A DNA stretch of 64,000 nucleotides. Origin: Aminomonas paucivorans DSM 12260. GTDB lineage: Bacteria > Synergistota > Synergistia > Synergistales > Synergistaceae. Each line of letters starts with the position of its first letter. The first letter of the stretch is position 1. A program made the translations under genes and the position numbers. Positions 53,837 to 63,085 of this stretch are shown here, one piece after another. The notes under the pieces were generated by a model. That model was not told the origin of the DNA. It ran no database searches and saw nothing but the letters and a program-made list of their open reading frames with translations. The DNA lies in the NCBI RefSeq assembly GCF_000165795.1, contig NZ_CM001022.1, positions 558,001 through 622,000 on the forward strand, written 5' to 3'.

Positions 53837-55681
53837 ATGGAGGCGTTGCGGGACGAGGGGGAAGTGCGGGAGCTGGAGCGACTGCTGGAGGCCCAGGCGG
53901 TGACGCCGGTGTTCCAGCCCATCGTGGACCTTCGGTGCGGGAAACTCCTGGGGTACGAGATCCTCTCCCGGGGGGCGGAGCCCCTGAGGAGCCCGATGGA
54001 CCTGTTCCGCATCGCCGAGGGGTGCGGTCTGGTGTGGGAACTGGAGTACGCCTGCCGCCTCGCCGCCATCCGCGGGGTGGCGGATCTGCCCGATTCCGCC
54101 CGGGAGGGGCGCAAGTTCTTCCTCAACGTGAGCCCTCGGATCTTCGGGGACCCCCGGTTCGCCAAGGGGTTCACCCTTTCCCATCTGAAAAGCTACGGTC
54201 TGGACCAGCGGATGTTCGTCCTGGAGATCACCGAGCGGGGCAATCTGGAGGACCAGGACCGCTTCGAGACCCTCATCGCCCACTACATCAACCAGGGGTT
54301 CCAGCTGGCCCTGGACGACTTCGGGGTGGGGAACTCGGGTCTCCTCACCCTCATCAGCTGCGCTCCCCACTACCTGAAGCTGGACATGGGCATCGTCCAG
54401 GGGATCCACCAGTCCCCGTACAAACAGCTTTTGGTGAAGGCCCTGGTGTCCTTTTCCCACAACGTCAGCTCCCGGATCATCGCCGAGGGGGTGGAGACCT
54501 GGAAGGACCTGGAGACCCTGCTGCGCCTGGGGGTGGACCTGGGTCAGGGTTTCCTCTTCGCCCGGCCGGAGCCGCAACCGGGGGACGTGGACCCGGCGGT
54601 GGCGGAGCGCCTTCGGGGGATGCACGATCAGGTCTGCCCGCCCGCCCTGGACGGGGGCGAGCAGGTCCGTCAGTTGGTGCTTCAGTGTCGGGACCTCCAG
54701 GAGGGGGCGGCCACCTGCGAGGAGGTGGATCGCTTCTTCCGTCGGGACCTGAACCTGGACCATCTGGTGCTGCTTCGGGGGCAGACTCCCGTGGGGCTGG
54801 TGACCCGGCAGTCCTTCTACTCCAAGACCGGCGGCCCCGTGGGGTACCACCTGTTCCAGAAGAAGCCCGTGGAGGTGGTGGCTAAGCGGGATCCCCTGGT
54901 GGTGCCTGAGACCATCCCCGTCACCGCCCTGGCGAAGCGGGCCATGGAGCGGGGGCGGGAGGATCTGTACGATCCGGTGGTGGTGACGGGGCCCCGTCAG
55001 GAGTTCCTGGGCACCCTCACCATCCAGCAGCTCATCGCCCGGGCCACCCAGTTGGAGATCGAGACGGCCCAGGGGGCGAACCCCCTGACGGGGCTTCCGG
55101 GGAACCGGCTCATCGAGCAGTGGATCGGACAGGTCCTGGAGCGGGAGGAGTTCGGGGTGATCTATGCGGACCTGGACCGGTTCAAGGAGTACAACGACCG
55201 GTACGGTTTCCTCAAGGGAGACGAGATGATCCGCCTGAGCGGCCGGGTTCTGGGGGGGCTGGGAGGGGTGCTCCCCCCCGGGACCACCCTGGGGCACGTG
55301 GGGGGGGACGACTTCATCCTGGTCTGTCCGGGCAGGGTTTCCGAGGAGGTGTTGGAGGAGATCTGCGGGGCCTTCGATCGGGAGAAGGAGGGGTTGTTCA
55401 CCCTGGAGGATTTGGACCGAGGGGCCTATTGGGCCACGGACCGCACGGGGAACCGGGTCTGCGTGCCCCTGGTGACCCTGAGCCTGGCGGTGGTGCACCC
55501 GGAGTGCTTCGGAGGGGACCGCCACCCGGCGCTGCTCTCGGAACTGGCCGCCCAGGCGAAGAAGCAGGCCAAGATCCGCTCCGCCCTGCTTCGGAGAAGC
55601 AGCTACGCCTGCGCCCTTCCCCTGGATCTTGCCGTCCCTCCCTTGCGGACGGAAAGCCGCGGAACCCCGGTTATGGCATAA
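53837..55681 (+). CDS. EAL-CBS-GGDEF cyclic-di-GMP protein
   Basis: The 614-residue protein has an N-terminal EAL phosphodiesterase domain (10-260). Its motif is EIL (Glu41), with the other catalytic residues present: FLNVSP, LEITER, ALDDFGVGNSG, LKLDMGIV, IAEGVETW and QGFLFARP. A CBS-pair-like sensor region follows (about 275-415), then a GGDEF domain with GGDDF (about 425-600). Intact EAL residues suggest it degrades c-di-GMP; the GGDEF half may make it or bind GTP. ATG 53837 has AAGGGG 8 nt upstream. Confidence 0.9.
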   Translation: MEALRDEGEVRELERLLEAQAVTPVFQPIVDLRCGKLLGYEILSRGAEPLRSPMDLFRIAEGCGLVWELEYACRLAAIRGVADLPDSAREGRKFFLNVSPRIFGDPRFAKGFTLSHLKSYGLDQRMFVLEITERGNLEDQDRFETLIAHYINQGFQLALDDFGVGNSGLLTLISCAPHYLKLDMGIVQGIHQSPYKQLLVKALVSFSHNVSSRIIAEGVETWKDLETLLRLGVDLGQGFLFARPEPQPGDVDPAVAERLRGMHDQVCPPALDGGEQVRQLVLQCRDLQEGAATCEEVDRFFRRDLNLDHLVLLRGQTPVGLVTRQSFYSKTGGPVGYHLFQKKPVEVVAKRDPLVVPETIPVTALAKRAMERGREDLYDPVVVTGPRQEFLGTLTIQQLIARATQLEIETAQGANPLTGLPGNRLIEQWIGQVLEREEFGVIYADLDRFKEYNDRYGFLKGDEMIRLSGRVLGGLGGVLPPGTTLGHVGGDDFILVCPGRVSEEVLEEICGAFDREKEGLFTLEDLDRGAYWATDRTGNRVCVPLVTLSLAVVHPECFGGDRHPALLSELAAQAKKQAKIRSALLRRSSYACALPLDLAVPPLRTESRGTPVMA

Positions 55682-55682
55682 T
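55674..55682 (+). promoter_or_regulatory. Possible extended -10 promoter of ppk
   Basis: TGG-CATAAT (55674-55682) at the end of the upstream gene fits an extended -10 element; transcription would begin near 55690, ahead of the chosen ppk start. Confidence 0.35.
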
Positions 55683-55743
55683 GGAATGTATCATCTCATT
55701 CCCCGGCGCACAGGTGCCGTCGCCGGTCGAGGAGGCCCTTCCT

Positions 55744-57888
55744 GTGGGGGACGATCCGAAGAAACAAGCCTCGGCGAAACAGCCCAAGCAGCCCCGGAAG
55801 AAGAGCGAGCCCTTCTGCTTCTTCAACCGGGAGCTGAGCTGGCTGCGCTTCAACGAACGGGTCCTGGCCCAGGCCCTGGACCCCTCCACGCCCCTGCTGG
55901 AGCGGGTGAAGTTCCTGGCCATCTTCGGCAGCAACCTGGACGAGTTCTTCATGATCCGGGTCTCGGGGCTGCGCCGCCAGTTTCTGGAGGGGGTCCTGGA
56001 CCTTCCCCCCGACGGCATGACCCCGGCGGAGCAGTTGGGGGCGGTGCGCAAGCGTCTGCTGCCCACCCTGGACCAGGTGTCGGCGTGCTGGCAGAAGGAC
56101 CTGCTTCCTCGGCTGCGGGATGCGGGCATCGACGTGGTGCCCTACGACTCCGTGAAGGACAAGCACCGGTCGGGGCTGCGGCGCTTCTTCGAGCGGGAGA
56201 TCTTCCCCATCCTCACCCCCCTGGCCTTTGACCCGGGGCATCCCTTTCCCCACATCTCCAACCTCAGCCTGAACCTGGCCATCGTCCTCAAAGACCCCCG
56301 GCGGGGGGAGCGCTTCGCCCGGCTCAAGGTGCCCGGCACTTTTCCGCGTCTGCTGCCCGTGCCCAACGACGACGACGAGGGTCTGCACAAGATCGGCCTG
56401 AAGACCCACGCGCCCCGGCGCTTTCTCTGGTTCGAGGAGATGATCCGGGCCAACCTGGACATGCTCTTCCCGGGCTACCAGGTGGAGGAGTCCTTCCTCT
56501 TCCGGGTCACCCGGGACGCGGACATCGAGATCGAGGAGGACGAGGCGGACGACCTGCTGGAGTCCATCCAGGAGGGCATCGATCGGCGCCGCTTCGGGTC
56601 GGTGGTGCGCCTGGAGATCGAGAAGGACGCCCCCAAGCGCATCCGGGACATCCTGACCCGCAACCTGGAGCTGGCGCCCTACCAGGTCTACTCCCTGGAC
56701 GTCCCCATCGGCGCGGCGGACCTGATGGAGCTGTGCAAAACCGAGCGGCCGGACCTGAAGGACCCCCCCTTTCAGCCCGCGGTGCCCCGGGACCTGGTGC
56801 GGGGCAAGCCCCTGGTGGAAGCCATCCGTCAAAGGGACCTGCTGCTCTACCACCCCTACGACTCCTTCGTCCCGGTGGTGGACTTCCTCCGCCAGGCGGC
56901 GAACGATCCGGATGTGCTGGCCATCAAGCAGACCCTCTACCGGGTGGGGGGCAACTCCCCCATCGTGGAGGCCCTCATGGAGGCCCGGCAGCAGGACAAA
57001 CAGGTGGCGGTGCTGGTGGAGCTGAAGGCCCGGTTCGACGAGGAGAACAACATCGGCTGGGCCCGGGCGCTGGAAAGCGCGGGGGTCCACGTGGTGTACG
57101 GTTTCGTGGGCCTGAAGACCCACGCCAAGGTCTGCATGGTGATCCGTCGGGAGAAGGGGGGCATCCGGCGGTACGTCCACCTGGGCACGGGGAACTACAA
57201 CGCGGGCACCGCGGCGGTGTACGGGGACTTCGGCCTCCTCACCTGCGACCCCGACATCGGGGCGGACGCCTCGGAGCTGTTCAACTCCCTCACGGGCTAC
57301 TCCCGTCAGCAGGCCTACCGCAGGCTTCTGGTGGCCCCGGGGAACCTGCGGCAGGAGATCCTGCGGCGCATCCACCGGGAGGTGGAGCAGCACGTCGCCT
57401 GCGGGGGCGGGCGCCTGGCCTTCAAGCTCAACGCCCTGGTGGACCGGGAGTGCATCCAGGCCCTCTACCGGGCCAGCCAGGCGGGGGTGAAGGTGGACCT
57501 CCAGGTGCGGGGCATCTGCTGCCTCTGCCCCGGGGTGCCGGGGGTGAGCGAGAACATCCGGGTCACCTCCGTGGTGGGGCGCTTCCTGGAGCACGCCCGG
57601 GTCTTCGCCTTCCACAACGGGGGGGAGGAGGAGGTCTTCCTGGGCAGCGCGGACCTCATGCCCCGCAACCTGGACCGGCGGGTGGAGGTGCTCTTCCCGG
57701 TTCTGGACCCGCAGATTCGGGCCAGCATCCTGGAGAACATCCTGCCCATGCACCTGCGGGACAACCGCCGGGCCTTCCTCCTGGGTTCCGACGGGGAGTA
57801 CGTCCGCCTGACCCCCCAGGAGGGAGAGGAGCCGGTGGACTCCCAACAGTGGCTGGTGGATCATCGGGGGACCTGGCATCGCCGGTGA
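55744..57888 (+). CDS. ppk1: Polyphosphate kinase
   Basis: The 714-residue PPK1 builds polyphosphate from ATP. It shows NRELSWLRFNERVL, NLDEFFMIRVSG, the catalytic autophosphorylated His460 in GLKTHAKVCMVIR, VHLGTGNYN, and a second HKD-like domain with FLGSADLMPRNLDRRVE. GTG 55744 is taken as start because AGGAGG lies 8 nt upstream and a likely promoter lies at 55674-55682. The ATG at 55681 overlaps the previous stop but adds 21 atypical residues. Confidence 0.93.
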   Translation: MGDDPKKQASAKQPKQPRKKSEPFCFFNRELSWLRFNERVLAQALDPSTPLLERVKFLAIFGSNLDEFFMIRVSGLRRQFLEGVLDLPPDGMTPAEQLGAVRKRLLPTLDQVSACWQKDLLPRLRDAGIDVVPYDSVKDKHRSGLRRFFEREIFPILTPLAFDPGHPFPHISNLSLNLAIVLKDPRRGERFARLKVPGTFPRLLPVPNDDDEGLHKIGLKTHAPRRFLWFEEMIRANLDMLFPGYQVEESFLFRVTRDADIEIEEDEADDLLESIQEGIDRRRFGSVVRLEIEKDAPKRIRDILTRNLELAPYQVYSLDVPIGAADLMELCKTERPDLKDPPFQPAVPRDLVRGKPLVEAIRQRDLLLYHPYDSFVPVVDFLRQAANDPDVLAIKQTLYRVGGNSPIVEALMEARQQDKQVAVLVELKARFDEENNIGWARALESAGVHVVYGFVGLKTHAKVCMVIRREKGGIRRYVHLGTGNYNAGTAAVYGDFGLLTCDPDIGADASELFNSLTGYSRQQAYRRLLVAPGNLRQEILRRIHREVEQHVACGGGRLAFKLNALVDRECIQALYRASQAGVKVDLQVRGICCLCPGVPGVSENIRVTSVVGRFLEHARVFAFHNGGEEEVFLGSADLMPRNLDRRVEVLFPVLDPQIRASILENILPMHLRDNRRAFLLGSDGEYVRLTPQEGEEPVDSQQWLVDHRGTWHRR

Positions 57889-57902
57889 CCGGGAAGGGAA
57901 GG

Positions 57903-58883
57903 ATGGACGTGGAGGAACGACTGCCCTGCCGCTCCCGGGCGGATTTCGCCGCCGAGCGGATTCTGGGGCACCTCAAGGACCTGCGGAAGGAGATCCCCGG
58001 GGTCCGGCGCAACGAAGACATCGAGCCCCTGCACCGCATGCGGGTGGCTTCCCGGCGGGTGCGCAGCGCCCTGGCCCTTCTGGGGGACGCGGCCGACGTG
58101 CCCGCCTCCGCGGGGCGGGAGGTCCGGACGATCACCCGAAGGCTGGGGGCCGCACGGGACCGGGACGTGCAGATCCAGTGGCTGGTCTCCTTCCGGGAGG
58201 GGGATGCCGCCAAGGGGGACCACCAGGGGGTGGATCGCCTCCTGCTGCGCCTCCGACAGGAACGGGGACGCCTCCAGCCTAAGCTGGAGCGGCTGCTCCT
58301 CCGGCTGGAGGAGGGGGACGGGATCGCCCGGCTGGAGGAACACCTCCACCGGCAGCGCCTGGCCGCCTCCCTGGGGGAGGAGGAGCCGGGCTGGGTCGCC
58401 GATGCCCGCCGGAGAGCCTACCAGGACCTGGGCATCCTGGCGGAGCGTCTTTTGTCTTACGAGCCCTACCTGTCCCGTCCCGAGGCGGCGGAACAGCACC
58501 ACGCCATGAGGATCCGGGCCAAGGCCCTGCGCTACGGCCTGGAACTCTTCTCCCCCCTGTACGACGACGAGCTGGACCCCCTGGCGGACCGGATCCGCAA
58601 GCTCCAGTCCGCCCTGGGGGAGGTGCACGACGGGGACGTGTGGGTGGAGCGGGTGGACCGGTTCCTGGAGGAGGAGCGTCGCCGGGCCCTGGACTACCTG
58701 GGACACGCCCGTTCCCTTTCCCGTTTGGTGCCGGGGGCCCGGGCGGTGCGGGAGGACCGGGCCCGAGCCCGGGAGGAGGCCCACCGCAAGGCCCGGGAGC
58801 TTTGGGAGCGCTTCGCCCAGGAGGACCTCTGGGGACAGATCCGAACCACCCTGGGGAAGGACGTGGTCCCATCGGCGTCGTGA
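57903..58883 (+). CDS. CHAD-domain protein
   Basis: The 326-residue helical protein has the CHAD marks EPLHRMRVASRRVRSAL, RDRDVQ, and HHAMRIRAKALRYGLELF. Its conserved His/Arg/Lys-lined channel binds polyphosphate in known members. It lies 14 bp after ppk, which supports polyphosphate binding or granule association. ATG 57903 follows GGGAAGGGAAGG. Confidence 0.9.
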   Translation: MDVEERLPCRSRADFAAERILGHLKDLRKEIPGVRRNEDIEPLHRMRVASRRVRSALALLGDAADVPASAGREVRTITRRLGAARDRDVQIQWLVSFREGDAAKGDHQGVDRLLLRLRQERGRLQPKLERLLLRLEEGDGIARLEEHLHRQRLAASLGEEEPGWVADARRRAYQDLGILAERLLSYEPYLSRPEAAEQHHAMRIRAKALRYGLELFSPLYDDELDPLADRIRKLQSALGEVHDGDVWVERVDRFLEEERRRALDYLGHARSLSRLVPGARAVREDRARAREEAHRKARELWERFAQEDLWGQIRTTLGKDVVPSAS

Positions 58884-59473
58884 AGGGACTGGACGAAGGT
58901 GCGAGGGAGCGGATCGAGGCCTTTGCCCGGCCCCTGGACCCGGACCCGGCCCACAGCCACCAGGTGGCCCGTCTGTCCCTTCTTTTGTTCGACGGACTTC
59001 GAGGGGTCCACGGCCTCAAGGGGAGAGACCGCCCCCTGCTGGAGGCGGCGGCGCTGCTCCACGACGTGGGGTGGTCCAGGGGAGGCAAGGGACACCACAA
59101 GCACGCCTACGACCTGATCCGCCGGGGGGAGGACCTGCCCTTTCCCGAGGAGGACCGGAACCTGGTGGCCGCCGTGGCCCGGTACCACCGCAAGGCCCTG
59201 CCCCGGGCCCGCCACCGGGCCATGAGAGACCTGTCCCCGAAGGACCGTCGGCGGGTGCGCTGGCTGGCGGCGCTGCTTCGGGTGGCCGACGGCCTGGACG
59301 TGGAGCACCGGGGCCGCGTCCAGGGGCTGCGCTGCCGCTTTCGGGACGGGGTGCCCCTGCTGGAGGTGTGGTCCGAGGAGCCCCCCGAGGCGGCCCTGCG
59401 GGCGGCGGACCGCAAGGCGGACCTGTTCCGCCGACTCCATGAAAGAAACCTGGTGATGCGATGGAAACCCTAG
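58880..59473 (+). CDS. HD-domain protein like the C-terminal part of Ppx/GppA
   Basis: The 197-residue protein has HSHQVARLSLLLFDGL, LLHDVGWSRGG, GHHKHAYDLI and LLRVADGLDVEH. This is the HD layout found in the C-terminal half of exopolyphosphatases, and the following gene has a second copy of it. GTG 58880 overlaps the CHAD stop (GTGA). The stop lies inside the next gene. Probably a phosphohydrolase acting with the Ppx next to it. Confidence 0.85.
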   Translation: MKGLDEGARERIEAFARPLDPDPAHSHQVARLSLLLFDGLRGVHGLKGRDRPLLEAAALLHDVGWSRGGKGHHKHAYDLIRRGEDLPFPEEDRNLVAAVARYHRKALPRARHRAMRDLSPKDRRRVRWLAALLRVADGLDVEHRGRVQGLRCRFRDGVPLLEVWSEEPPEAALRAADRKADLFRRLHERNLVMRWKP

Positions 59474-61032
59474 AGACCCCTCGCCGGACGGTGGGGCTGT
59501 TCGACATCGGCACCAACTCCGTGCGCCTGTCGGTGGTGCAGATCCGCGACGGCGCCCCGGTGGTGGTGAACCAGCAGCGGGAGATGGTCCGCCTGGGGGA
59601 GGGGGAGTTTGGCGGTGGGGAACTCCAGCCCGAGGCCATGGATCGGTGCGTGGCGGTGTGCCGCCGCTTCCGGGACCTGGTGCGTTCCTACGGGGACGGG
59701 GAGATCGTGGCGGTGGCCACCTCCGCCACCCGGGACGCGGCCAACCAGATGCGCTTTCTGGCCCGGCTTCGCGAGGAGGCGGACCTGGACGTGCGGGTCG
59801 TCTCCGGTCGGGAGGAAGCCCGGCTCATCTACCTGGGGGTGGCCAGCGGCCTCCACCTGGGAGCGGCCCGGGGGCTCTTCGTGGACATCGGAGGGGGCAG
59901 CACGGAGCTGGTGGTGGGCACCCAGCACCAGCACGAGTACCTGGACACCCTCAAGCTGGGGGCCATCCGGGTCTCCAGCCTCTTCCAGGGGAAGGACCGC
60001 CGGGCTCCCATCCCCGAGGGGACCTATCGGGACATGAAACAGTACGTCCGGGACGCCTCGGTGCGCTCGGTGCAGCGGATCCGCGCCCTGGGGGTGGACC
60101 GGGCCTTCGGCAGCTCCGGGACCTTGCTGAACCTGGGGGAGATCTGCTCTCTCCGGACGGGGGACCCGGACCGGAGGATCCCCCTGCCCTGCCTGCGGGA
60201 GGTGCTGCGGGATCTCCGGGGGCTGGACCTGGAGGGGCGCAGACGCTTTCCGGGCATCCAGCCGGAACGGGCGGACATCCTGGTGGGAGGCGGAGCCATC
60301 GTGGAGACCCTGATGGAGGGACTGGACATCCCCCTGTTGGAGACCAGCGACCGCAGCCTGCGGGACGGTCTGCTGGTGGACTACCTGGCCCGGACGGCCC
60401 CGGAGGCCTGGGGAGCGGACCTCTCCGCCCGGGAGCGCAGCGTCCTCCAGCTGGGGCGCACCTGTCACTTCGACGAGCCCCACGCCCGGCACATCGCCCA
60501 GAGGGCGGCGGAACTCTTCGACACGGGGAGGGAGGCCCGGCTCCACGACCTGGGGGACCGGGAGCGGGAGCTGCTGGTCTACGCGGCGCTGCTCCACGAC
60601 ATCGGCATGTTCCTCTCCTTCTCCAACCACCACACCCACACCCACTACCTGATCCGCAACGCGGAGCTGCTGGGGTTCGACCAGACGGAGATCCAGATCA
60701 TGGCCGCCACGGCGTACTACCACCGCAAGAAGCTCCCCCGGCGCAAGCATCCCCAGTTCGCGGAACTGGACGAACTCAGCCAGGGAAAGGTCCGGGTGCT
60801 GTGCCTCCTGCTGCGCTTGGCGGAGAGCCTGGACCGGAGCCACTCCGGGGTGGTGCGCTCCGCCCGCTTCCGGGAGGCGGGGCGCCGACGGGTGGAGCTG
60901 GAGCTGTACGCCTCCGGGGAATGCCAGCTGGAACTCTGGGGCCTTTCGGGACACCAGGAGGCCTTCCGGGAGGTCTTCAAGAAGGACCTGGTCTCCCGCC
61001 TCTTTCCCACCCTGCGCAGCGAGGCGTCCTGA
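59461..61032 (+). CDS. Exopolyphosphatase / pppGpp phosphatase (Ppx/GppA)
   Basis: The 523-residue protein has an actin-fold phosphatase core (GLFDIGTNSVRLSV, ATSATRDAAN, GLFVDIGGGSTELVVG, VGGGAIVETLM) and an HD tail (LLHDIGMFLSFSNHHTHTHYLI, LRLAESLDRSHSG). It removes phosphate from the ends of polyphosphate or from pppGpp. Next to ppk and CHAD, polyphosphate is the more likely substrate. It overlaps the HD gene by 13 bp. Confidence 0.92.
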   Translation: METLETPRRTVGLFDIGTNSVRLSVVQIRDGAPVVVNQQREMVRLGEGEFGGGELQPEAMDRCVAVCRRFRDLVRSYGDGEIVAVATSATRDAANQMRFLARLREEADLDVRVVSGREEARLIYLGVASGLHLGAARGLFVDIGGGSTELVVGTQHQHEYLDTLKLGAIRVSSLFQGKDRRAPIPEGTYRDMKQYVRDASVRSVQRIRALGVDRAFGSSGTLLNLGEICSLRTGDPDRRIPLPCLREVLRDLRGLDLEGRRRFPGIQPERADILVGGGAIVETLMEGLDIPLLETSDRSLRDGLLVDYLARTAPEAWGADLSARERSVLQLGRTCHFDEPHARHIAQRAAELFDTGREARLHDLGDRERELLVYAALLHDIGMFLSFSNHHTHTHYLIRNAELLGFDQTEIQIMAATAYYHRKKLPRRKHPQFAELDELSQGKVRVLCLLLRLAESLDRSHSGVVRSARFREAGRRRVELELYASGECQLELWGLSGHQEAFREVFKKDLVSRLFPTLRSEAS

Positions 61033-61152
61033 CGTCCCCCGTCTTCCGCAAGGGTCCCGTATTGGGGTAAGATGACGGGGTGGAATCACGAAGCGGGCAG
61101 TGCGGGGACGCACGACGGGCCTTCAGTGGACTTGCGAAAACGGGGTGATGGC

Positions 61153-62058
61153 ATGCAGGACGAGAAAATCCTGACTGAAGTGGGCACCAACGAATGGCAG
61201 GTGGTCGTGTTCATGCTCGGGACCCAGCCGTTCGCCATCAACGTGGACAAAACCCGAGAGATCCTTCGATGGACCGGCGTCCGTCCTGTTCCCAAGGCGC
61301 ACCCGGCGATGCGGGGCATCACGACCATCCGGGGCGAGGTGATCCCTCTCATCGACCTTCGGGCGTACCTGGGCATCGAACCCGGGGTGGAGGAGGAGCA
61401 GAGCAAGCTCATCGTGGCGGAGTTCAACCGTATGAAGCTGGGCTTCGTGGTGGACGCGGTGGACCGCATCTACCGCATCAACTCCGAGGAGCTGGACGCC
61501 TCCCTCACCGGGACCTTCCTGGGGGACAACGCCCTGTACGTCATCAAGCGGGAGGGGCGCAACATCCTCCTCCTGGACTACGAGCGCATCGTCCAGGTGG
61601 TGAACCCCGCCGTGGCGGAGCAGTTCAGGATGGACGAGGGGCACGCCCGGAAGATCACCGCCTCCCTGGGGGACCCGAACCAGTACAAGATCCTCGTGGC
61701 GGAGGACTCCCCCCTCATCCGGCGCCTCATCCAGGACGCCCTGGCGGAAGGGGGCTTCCACAATCTGGAGCTGGTGGGGCACGGCAAGGCCGCCTGGGAC
61801 CGCCTCAACGACGAGGAGGACACCTTCCACCTGCTCATCACGGACATCGAGATGCCCAAGATGGACGGCCTGGCCCTGACCCGCAAGGTCAAGGAATCCT
61901 CCCTGCTGAAGCACATCCCCACCATCGTCTTCTCCTCCATCGTGGCGGAGGACATCAAGCGCAAGGCCCAGAGCGTGGGGGCGGACGCCCAGATCTCCAA
62001 GCCGGAGATCTCCCTGCTGGTGGAGACGGTGACGCGGCTGCTCAAGGCGCAGGGCTAG
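61153..62058 (+). CDS. cheV: Chemotaxis coupling protein CheV (CheW-receiver)
   Basis: The 301-residue protein has an N-terminal CheW domain (VVFMLGTQPFAINVDKTREIL, TIRGEVIPLIDLRAYLG) and a C-terminal receiver. In the receiver the acidic pair is in VAEDS, the phosphorylated Asp in LITDIEMPKMDG and the conserved Lys in SKPE. It couples receptors to CheA and adapts by phosphorylation. ATG 61153 is the family start; a longer frame opens at 61072. Confidence 0.92.
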   Translation: MQDEKILTEVGTNEWQVVVFMLGTQPFAINVDKTREILRWTGVRPVPKAHPAMRGITTIRGEVIPLIDLRAYLGIEPGVEEEQSKLIVAEFNRMKLGFVVDAVDRIYRINSEELDASLTGTFLGDNALYVIKREGRNILLLDYERIVQVVNPAVAEQFRMDEGHARKITASLGDPNQYKILVAEDSPLIRRLIQDALAEGGFHNLELVGHGKAAWDRLNDEEDTFHLLITDIEMPKMDGLALTRKVKESSLLKHIPTIVFSSIVAEDIKRKAQSVGADAQISKPEISLLVETVTRLLKAQG

Positions 62059-62064
62059 GTCCGG

Positions 62065-62760
62065 GTGGTTCAAAGCCTGCTCTACTGGAACCGGAACGTG
62101 GACCTGGACATCTCGTCCTGGATCCCCTACGGGGTGGACTACTCCCCCGTGTCCGCGAACCGGCTCCACAGCGATCGGCTCGCCCGCATCGCCTCCTTCG
62201 CCATGGACATGGACAGCGAGCTGCTCTTTCTTCGCAGCTTCCAGAGCGGCAACGGGGGCACCCTCTTCCGGGACCACCTCTACGACCCGGACCGGAGCGG
62301 CGAGGCGGAGCTGGGCTTCACCTTGGTGTTCACCTACTCCAAGGCCATTGAGGATCTGCTGGCGGGGCTGGAGGCCAAGTACGGCAACATCCGGGCGGGG
62401 CTCACCCTCTGCGGCGTCTGGGACCGGTCGGTCCTGCTGGACGAGTGCAAGGTGGTGGCCCTGGTGAGCGAGGACCCCTTCTTCGACGAAGACCGGTTCC
62501 TCGAAGGGCTGGAGGGGGACTTCTCCGCAGTGGTGGGGAGCCGCCACGGTTCCGCGGGGTTCTTCGCGGAGCGTTTCGGCTACCGCCGGGGGTCCATCCC
62601 CTACGAGACGGACGACGTGGTGCAGATGGCCATCGCCCAGGTGCTCTTCGACATCACCCTGGAGGAGACCCGGCGCATCGTGGGCCCTCCCCCGGAGGTG
62701 GCCTTCCCGGCCCTCCTGGAGGGGCTGCCTCCCCCGGAGGAGGAGGACGGAGCCCCGTAG
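62065..62760 (+). CDS. Protein of unknown function downstream of cheV
   Basis: The 231-residue soluble protein, Asp/Glu-rich and with a Pro/Glu-rich tail, belongs to no family I recognise. A GTG at 62065 lies 6 bp after the cheV stop, so it is probably in the same transcript. A strong terminator follows. Confidence 0.7.
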   Translation: MVQSLLYWNRNVDLDISSWIPYGVDYSPVSANRLHSDRLARIASFAMDMDSELLFLRSFQSGNGGTLFRDHLYDPDRSGEAELGFTLVFTYSKAIEDLLAGLEAKYGNIRAGLTLCGVWDRSVLLDECKVVALVSEDPFFDEDRFLEGLEGDFSAVVGSRHGSAGFFAERFGYRRGSIPYETDDVVQMAIAQVLFDITLEETRRIVGPPPEVAFPALLEGLPPPEEEDGAP

Positions 62761-62768
62761 CAAAACGC

Positions 62769-62804
62769 AGGCGGCCGACCCGGAAAGGGTCGGCCGCCTT
62801 TTTT
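62769..62804 (+). terminator. Strong rho-independent terminator
   Basis: Perfect 13-bp stem (62769-62781 / 62787-62799), 5-nt loop and six T. Ends the cheV transcript. Confidence 0.9.
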
Positions 62805-62813
62805 CCCCAGATC

Positions 62814-63014
62814 TCAGGCTTCCTTCGGAAGCGCTGGCGTCGAGGTTCCGTCCTTGGGGTAGCCCTTGAAGCGGTCCACCATGTCCAGGAGGGTGTCGTA
62901 GGTTTTCTGGAGCCCCTCGTCGGCCTGCCGCTTCAGAAACTCTCCGATCCGCTTCGCCGCGTCCTGGAAGATCTTCTCGTAGTTGAGGCGCTGAGCGGAG
63001 GAGGGGACCGAAAT
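62814..63014 (-). pseudogene. Short minus-strand reading frame without a standard start
   Basis: A frame that looks protein-like (NYEKIFQDAAKRIGEFLKRQ, then a helical LQKTYDTLLDMVDRFKGYP, end KEA) stops at TGA 62816-62814. It is open upstream to about 63100, but no ATG, GTG or TTG lies in frame before an internal Met. The best early codon is ATT at 63014. It may be a 5'-truncated gene, have a frameshift near 63040 (an ATG in another frame sits at 63051), or use a rare start. No family recognised. Confidence 0.4.
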
Positions 63015-63085
63015 GGCCCGGGCGGAGAAGTCTACTTCCCCGGGACCATCTAGCGGGGCGCCTGCCCCTGAAGGAGGGTACAGCC

